Source of the DNA: Actinomycetota bacterium
Lineage (GTDB): Bacteria; Actinomycetota; Humimicrobiia; Humimicrobiales; Humimicrobiaceae
Reading direction: 5' to 3'
NCBI GenBank assembly: GCA_014360385.1
Contig: JACIXO010000032.1
Coordinates: 1-9,170 of the forward strand
DNA length: 9,170 nucleotides
Part shown: positions 5,645 to 9,170 of the stretch, piece by piece
Position numbering within the stretch: position 1 is the stretch's first letter
How the letters are laid out: the number at the start of each line of letters is the position of its first letter
The notes under the pieces: generated by a model
Told to the model about the DNA's origin: nothing
The model's database searches: none
The model's input: only the letters and a program-made list of their open reading frames with translations
Translations under genes and position numbers: made by a program

Positions 5645-7285
5645 TCAGGCAGGAGAAAGAAAAGCCTTGTAAGTAGCAAGTCTTTTTATCGTTTCATCTT
5701 TACCTAAAATCTCAATAGTTTCGAAAAGAGGGGGACTTATTGTAGATCCCCAGAGAGCTATTCTTATAACTTCAGCAAACTTTCTGAAGTCTAAGTTTAA
5801 TTTGTTAGAAAGTGCTCTTAAAATTTCTTCTATTTGAGTAGAGGTAAATTCTGATGATACTTTAGGGTGGGTGGGGGTGAGGGTGAGAGATGGGGCTGAG
5901 GGCCAGGAACCAATTAATGAGAGTGCTTCTGTAGTCTTATCAATTATTTCTCTTGCTTTTCCGGGATTTATGTCTTTGTTTTTGAAGTAGTTCTTAATTT
6001 CTTCAGTGTAGTCGACTTCAAAGAAGAAAGGTGCTATAAGATTGTCACATTCTTTAAGTGTCTTTACCCTTTCTTTTACAAGTGGTACTATTTTAGTAAT
6101 TTTTTCATTCAGCGCAGTTTTGCTTTTCACAAGTATCTGGTTTTTAGCTTTAGTTTCTTCTTTTTCCTTTATCCTTACTCTAATCCTTTCGGATAAAATT
6201 GTGACAAGTTTTTCATCTTTCATATTTCTTATATAATATCCGTTTATCCATGTAAGTTTTTGAGGATCAAATTTAGCAGGTTTTTTATTTATCGAATGTA
6301 AACTAAACTTTTCAATGAGGTCTTGAACTGAAAATATTGTTGTTTTTTCGTCATATGCCCATCCAAGAAGGGCTAAGTAGTTTATCATAGCTTCTGGAAG
6401 GTATCCTTCTTCTCTGTATGCCTCTATAGAAATTGAACCATGGCGTTTACTTAGCTTTTGTCCATCGTACCCCAAAATCATTGGAAGATGAGTGAAGATT
6501 GGATGTTTAAAACCTATTGCATCATAGACCAGGAGCTGTTTAGGTGTATTGGAAAGATGGTCTTCTCCCCTTATTATGTGACTTATCTTCATAAGAGCAT
6601 CATCGATAGCTACAGAAAAATTATATGTGGGTAGGCCATTTGACCTTATTATTATAAAATCCTCGATGTTATTGCTATTGACTTCTATTTTGCCATACAC
6701 GGTATCTTCAAAAACAATAGTTTTATCTTTAGGAACAAGTAGTCTTATGGCTTTTTCTTTTCCATTCTCAATATACCCTTTAATTTCTTTTTCAGAAAGG
6801 TTAAGGCATCTTCTATCATACTTATAAAATTTCCCTTCCTTTTCAGCCTTTTCTCTCTGAGTTTTTAGCTCTTCCTGAGTGCAAAAACAGTAGTATGCTT
6901 TTTGTTCTTTGAGAAGTTTTTGAGCATATTGGTTATAGATATCCAATCTTTGAGATTGCCTGTATGGGCCATATTTTCCACCTATGTCAGGCCCTTCATC
7001 CCAGTTAATACCAAGCCACTTTAGTGACTCTATTATCGAAGTAATGGTGTTTTCCTGATGCCTTTTTATGTCGGTGTCCTCTATTCTTAAAATGAAATTA
7101 CCATTATTTTTTTTTGCAAATAACCAGTTAAAAAGGCAAGTTCTTGCACTTCCAAGATGAAGATAACCTGTTGGGCTTGGAGCAAATCTAACTCTAACAT
7201 TATTACTTGTATTATAGTTACTCCTATTACTGTTGGATTTTACCAGGCTATTCTTGGTTACTGTTTTGCACATATTCCTTTGCAC
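5645..7285 (-). CDS. gltX: Glutamyl-tRNA synthetase with N-terminal extension and C-terminal-half insert
   Basis: This class I synthetase charges tRNA-Glu with glutamate. The catalytic core starts at VRVRFAPSPTGYLHLG (30-45, HIGH-type motif). The zinc-binding set is Cys133-x-Cys135, Tyr156 and Cys160, and GQKLSKRHG (275-283) is the KMSKS-type loop. The anticodon-binding half ends with ALWGSTISPPLFETIEILGKD. The protein has 546 residues against about 470-490 normally. The excess lies in a 29-residue Asn/Ser-rich N-terminal extension, a Lys/Glu-rich region somewhat longer than usual near 366-395, and a Pro/Thr/Ser insert at about 462-478 (SAPSLTLTPTHPKVSS) before the conserved EEILRALS helix. 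No start codon lies next to the usual N-terminus, so translation must begin at GTG 7285 (AGGA four bases upstream) or ATG 7273 (AAGGA only two bases upstream). It converges on the kinase gene and has its own likely promoter. Confidence 0.96.
   Translation of the reverse strand: MQRNMCKTVTKNSLVKSNSNRSNYNTSNNVRVRFAPSPTGYLHLGSARTCLFNWLFAKKNNGNFILRIEDTDIKRHQENTITSIIESLKWLGINWDEGPDIGGKYGPYRQSQRLDIYNQYAQKLLKEQKAYYCFCTQEELKTQREKAEKEGKFYKYDRRCLNLSEKEIKGYIENGKEKAIRLLVPKDKTIVFEDTVYGKIEVNSNNIEDFIIIRSNGLPTYNFSVAIDDALMKISHIIRGEDHLSNTPKQLLVYDAIGFKHPIFTHLPMILGYDGQKLSKRHGSISIEAYREEGYLPEAMINYLALLGWAYDEKTTIFSVQDLIEKFSLHSINKKPAKFDPQKLTWINGYYIRNMKDEKLVTILSERIRVRIKEKEETKAKNQILVKSKTALNEKITKIVPLVKERVKTLKECDNLIAPFFFEVDYTEEIKNYFKNKDINPGKAREIIDKTTEALSLIGSWPSAPSLTLTPTHPKVSSEFTSTQIEEILRALSNKLNLDFRKFAEVIRIALWGSTISPPLFETIEILGKDETIKRLATYKAFLSPA
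5852..5902 (-). repeat. GC-rich insertion-like segment in gltX with G-quadruplex motif
   Basis: The plus strand reads GGGTGGGTGGGGGTGAGGG at 5865-5883, four G-runs of three or more with loops of 1, 1 and 3 bases. A further GGGG lies at 5892-5895. This meets the standard quadruplex pattern and lies on the template strand of gltX. Translated, it gives the non-conserved Pro/Thr/Ser insert at residues 462-478. Composition differs sharply from the AT-rich surroundings, as expected if a dispersed repeat inserted in frame (inference). Confidence 0.75.
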
Positions 7286-7293
7286 ATATTCCT
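7265..7293 (-). repeat. 14-bp tandem duplication at the gltX start
   Basis: Plus-strand unit tttgcacatattcc is present at 7265-7278 and again at 7279-7292. On the coding strand it duplicates AGGAATATGTGCAAA, giving two near-identical start contexts: GTG at 7285 and ATG at 7273. This probably explains the ambiguous start. Confidence 0.9.
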
Positions 7294-7591
7294 ATTAATT
7301 TCTATTTATACAAACCTATTATTCCCATTTATACGAATGCTATGTATGCTTAGCAAGAGCAATTTTCGAAAGGCCAGTAAGCTAGATTTTAAATTGGCAT
7401 AATTGTCATTGGTATCTTACCATGAGTATCTTATAAGAAAATTCACATTAATTAGTTATTGTTGAGTAATTAGTAAAAAAGCAAAAATTTTAAATTTTTT
7501 AGTAACGTAATTTTTTTATGTTTAAAACATGCCTAATATTTGAGAATACTGAATATATTCATAAAATAATTAATATCTTATGATGGTTCAT
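7286..7591. other. 306-bp AT-rich spacer between PBP gene and gltX
   Basis: The part next to gltX holds its presumed promoter. The remainder (about 7400-7591) is very AT-rich. It contains a 13-bp palindrome atgtttaaaacat (7518-7530) and the self-complementary run aaaaattttaaattttt near 7484-7500, but no terminator with a GC stem for the PBP transcript. No coding sequence is supported. Confidence 0.5.
7328..7356 (-). promoter_or_regulatory. Likely gltX promoter
   Basis: On the minus strand, TTGCTA (7351-7356) precedes TATAAA (7328-7333) with a 17-base spacer. Transcription would start near 7321, giving a leader of about 35-50 bases to the two candidate start codons. No T-box features (specifier stem or tRNA-pairing T-box sequence) are apparent in so short a leader. 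Confidence 0.5.
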
Positions 7592-9170
7592 TTAGGGGTT
7601 TACCCATACCTTTATTTTCCTTATAGTCTCTACAGGTTGGCCCCATAAAGGGTCCTGACGATGCGTGTAGCCAGGGGGTACCTCTCCATATGGCTCATTT
7701 ATGTATTCTATGTGAGTGTATCCGGATTCGACAAGCAGGTGGTTTGCATCGTTTATTGGCATAAGACACACAAAAGGCATAAGTGGTATAGCGTCTGGAG
7801 GAATTGGTAGCTGCTGTCTGGGCTCCTGGCCATAACGAAATTGTCTTATAGTTATTTGCTCTGCGGGCGTAAATCTGTTAGGGACAAAAACCTCCCCTGT
7901 TTCTGGGTTCTCCACAACCTGCAAGTTTATGACATCGTCCTGGGGTTTTACAAAATCTTCTACGGGTAGTTTTTTTGTTGCCTGTTCCATAAATAGCTTC
8001 CATATCATTGCAGGATGTGCTCCGCCCTGTACTCTAAGGTCGTGGATTACTCCCATTTTTTTATTTACTTCTGGATATCCCATCCAGACACAGGCTGCCA
8101 AGTTGGGGGTAAACCCTGTAAACCAGGCATTTTCTCCCTCATCTGTGGTTCCAGTTTTTCCTGCACAGGGTCTGTTTTCCAGTCTCGCTCTTGTACCGGT
8201 ACCTCTTTGAACTGCCTGTTGCATTATTTCTATTGCTCTATATGCATTAATTGGTGAGATGACTTTAACACCTTTGTCCTGATATTCCTCAAGAACATTA
8301 CCATCTTTGTCTACTACTTTTAGTATGGCTACGGGGTCGTGTCTTACTCCATAATTTGCAATGGTTGAAAAAGCTGTACAAACTTCTAGTGGAGAAACAC
8401 CAATCGTAAGACCACCGAGACCTATTGCAGGGTATGGGTCAAGAGGAGTAGTTATACCCATGTCCTGAGCAATTTTGGCTATGTTATAGGCTCCTACTCT
8501 CATAATTAATTGTGCATATACTACATTTACTGATCTTACTGTGGCATCAATGATTGACATTTCACTGGTATCAAACTGCTGTCCCATGTAGTTAGATACT
8601 TCCCAGGGTTTGCTCCCTTCTATATCATAGACTATAGTACCGTTTGGATTGAAGGTCATGTAAGGGCTTATACCTTGCTCTAGTGCTGCCATGAGTACAA
8701 ATACTTTGAATGTGGAACCCGGCTGCCTCTTTGCCTGAGTGGCGAGGTTAAACTTCATTTCACTGAAGTCCTTCCCTCCCACCATTGCTTTTATGAAGCC
8801 TGTTTTTGGATCCATGGCTACCAGAGCTGCAGCAGGGTCTTCTGGGTCAGGAAGTACTTGCTTTATGGCGTTTTCTGCAGCTACCTGCATTTCAGGGTCC
8901 AGAGTCGTGTATACTTTAAACCCTCCTTCAAATACTTTATTTACGCCATATTTTTCAATCAGTTTTTGCTTTACATATTCGACAAAATAAGGTGCAAAGC
9001 CCTTAGTCTCTTCAAGGGGTCTCTGAGTGATTATAGGTTGCTTTATTGCCTGGTTGTATTCCTCTTCAGTTATGAAACCCAATTCGAGCATCTTAGAAAG
9101 CACAGTATTTCTTCGCTGGAGTGCTGCTTTTTTATCAATATAGGGAGAAAGTTTTCCTGGATATTGGGGG
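7592..9170 (-). CDS. Class A penicillin-binding protein with C-terminal PASTA domain (5' partial)
   Basis: The frame stays open to the window edge beyond GTG 9101-9103. It reads PQYPGKLSPYIDKKAALQRR and continues into NTVLSKMLELGFITEEEY, the typical end of the glycosyltransferase domain of PBP1A-type enzymes, so the start is outside the window. About 525 residues are visible. The transpeptidase motifs are PGSTFK with catalytic Ser codon at 8714-8716, SVN, and AGKTGTTDEGENAWFTG (KTG). The last roughly 60 residues (from about LMPFVCLMPINDANHLL) match a single PASTA domain, including VPPGYTHRQDP and a final basic strand. The enzyme polymerises and crosslinks peptidoglycan at the outer face of the cytoplasmic membrane, anchored by an N-terminal helix not seen here. 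A PASTA tail on a bifunctional PBP is most typical of Gram-positive lineages. It could be called ponA, mrcA or pbpF; the symbol is left open. Confidence 0.95.
   Translation of the reverse strand, partial: PQYPGKLSPYIDKKAALQRRNTVLSKMLELGFITEEEYNQAIKQPIITQRPLEETKGFAPYFVEYVKQKLIEKYGVNKVFEGGFKVYTTLDPEMQVAAENAIKQVLPDPEDPAAALVAMDPKTGFIKAMVGGKDFSEMKFNLATQAKRQPGSTFKVFVLMAALEQGISPYMTFNPNGTIVYDIEGSKPWEVSNYMGQQFDTSEMSIIDATVRSVNVVYAQLIMRVGAYNIAKIAQDMGITTPLDPYPAIGLGGLTIGVSPLEVCTAFSTIANYGVRHDPVAILKVVDKDGNVLEEYQDKGVKVISPINAYRAIEIMQQAVQRGTGTRARLENRPCAGKTGTTDEGENAWFTGFTPNLAACVWMGYPEVNKKMGVIHDLRVQGGAHPAMIWKLFMEQATKKLPVEDFVKPQDDVINLQVVENPETGEVFVPNRFTPAEQITIRQFRYGQEPRQQLPIPPDAIPLMPFVCLMPINDANHLLVESGYTHIEYINEPYGEVPPGYTHRQDPLWGQPVETIRKIKVWVNP

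Noticed and set aside
7286..7400. T-box leader for gltX
   Set aside because: The predicted leader is only about 35-50 bases, with no T-box sequence, specifier stem or terminator hairpin.

Overview
The window is AT-rich bacterial DNA with good Shine-Dalgarno sites at several starts. It carries an IscU-type Fe-S scaffold, a cobamide lower-ligand gene (cobT), an acetate-kinase-family paralogue and a PASTA-tailed class A penicillin-binding protein. This combination suggests an anaerobic, low-GC bacterium of Clostridia/Firmicutes type or a related deep lineage. No rRNA or other marker is present, so the assignment is an inference. There are no tRNAs, CRISPR arrays or intact insertion sequences.

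Layout. An IscU-like scaffold gene lies on the minus strand (72-470). A 548-bp non-coding stretch (471-1018) follows, containing a perfect 21-bp inverted repeat. Next is a plus-strand pair: an OFA-like MFS transporter (1019-2185) and cobT (2240-3328, TTG start), 54 bp apart and probably one transcript. A small orphan ribbon-helix-helix-like regulator (3417-3731) follows. It has a near-consensus promoter whose -35 box lies in a palindrome, and the predicted transcript has almost no leader. After a 370-bp gap comes a divergent acetate-kinase-family protein (4102-5346) with changes at key active-site positions. It converges on the minus-strand gltX (5645-7285). That gene has an unusual Asn/Ser-rich N-terminal extension and a Pro/Thr-rich insert encoded by a G-quadruplex-type tract. 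The window ends inside a minus-strand class A PBP gene (7592-9170, 5' end missing).

How the genes relate. Most look like independent housekeeping units: Fe-S assembly, cobamide lower-ligand activation, acyl-phosphate/ATP metabolism, Glu-tRNA charging and peptidoglycan synthesis. The only convincing operon is MFS-cobT. I see no clear multi-gene novel system. The most interesting points are local: the remodelled kinase active site, the regulator with its putative operator, the G-rich insertion in gltX, the long inverted repeat, and repeated short tandem duplications at gene edges.
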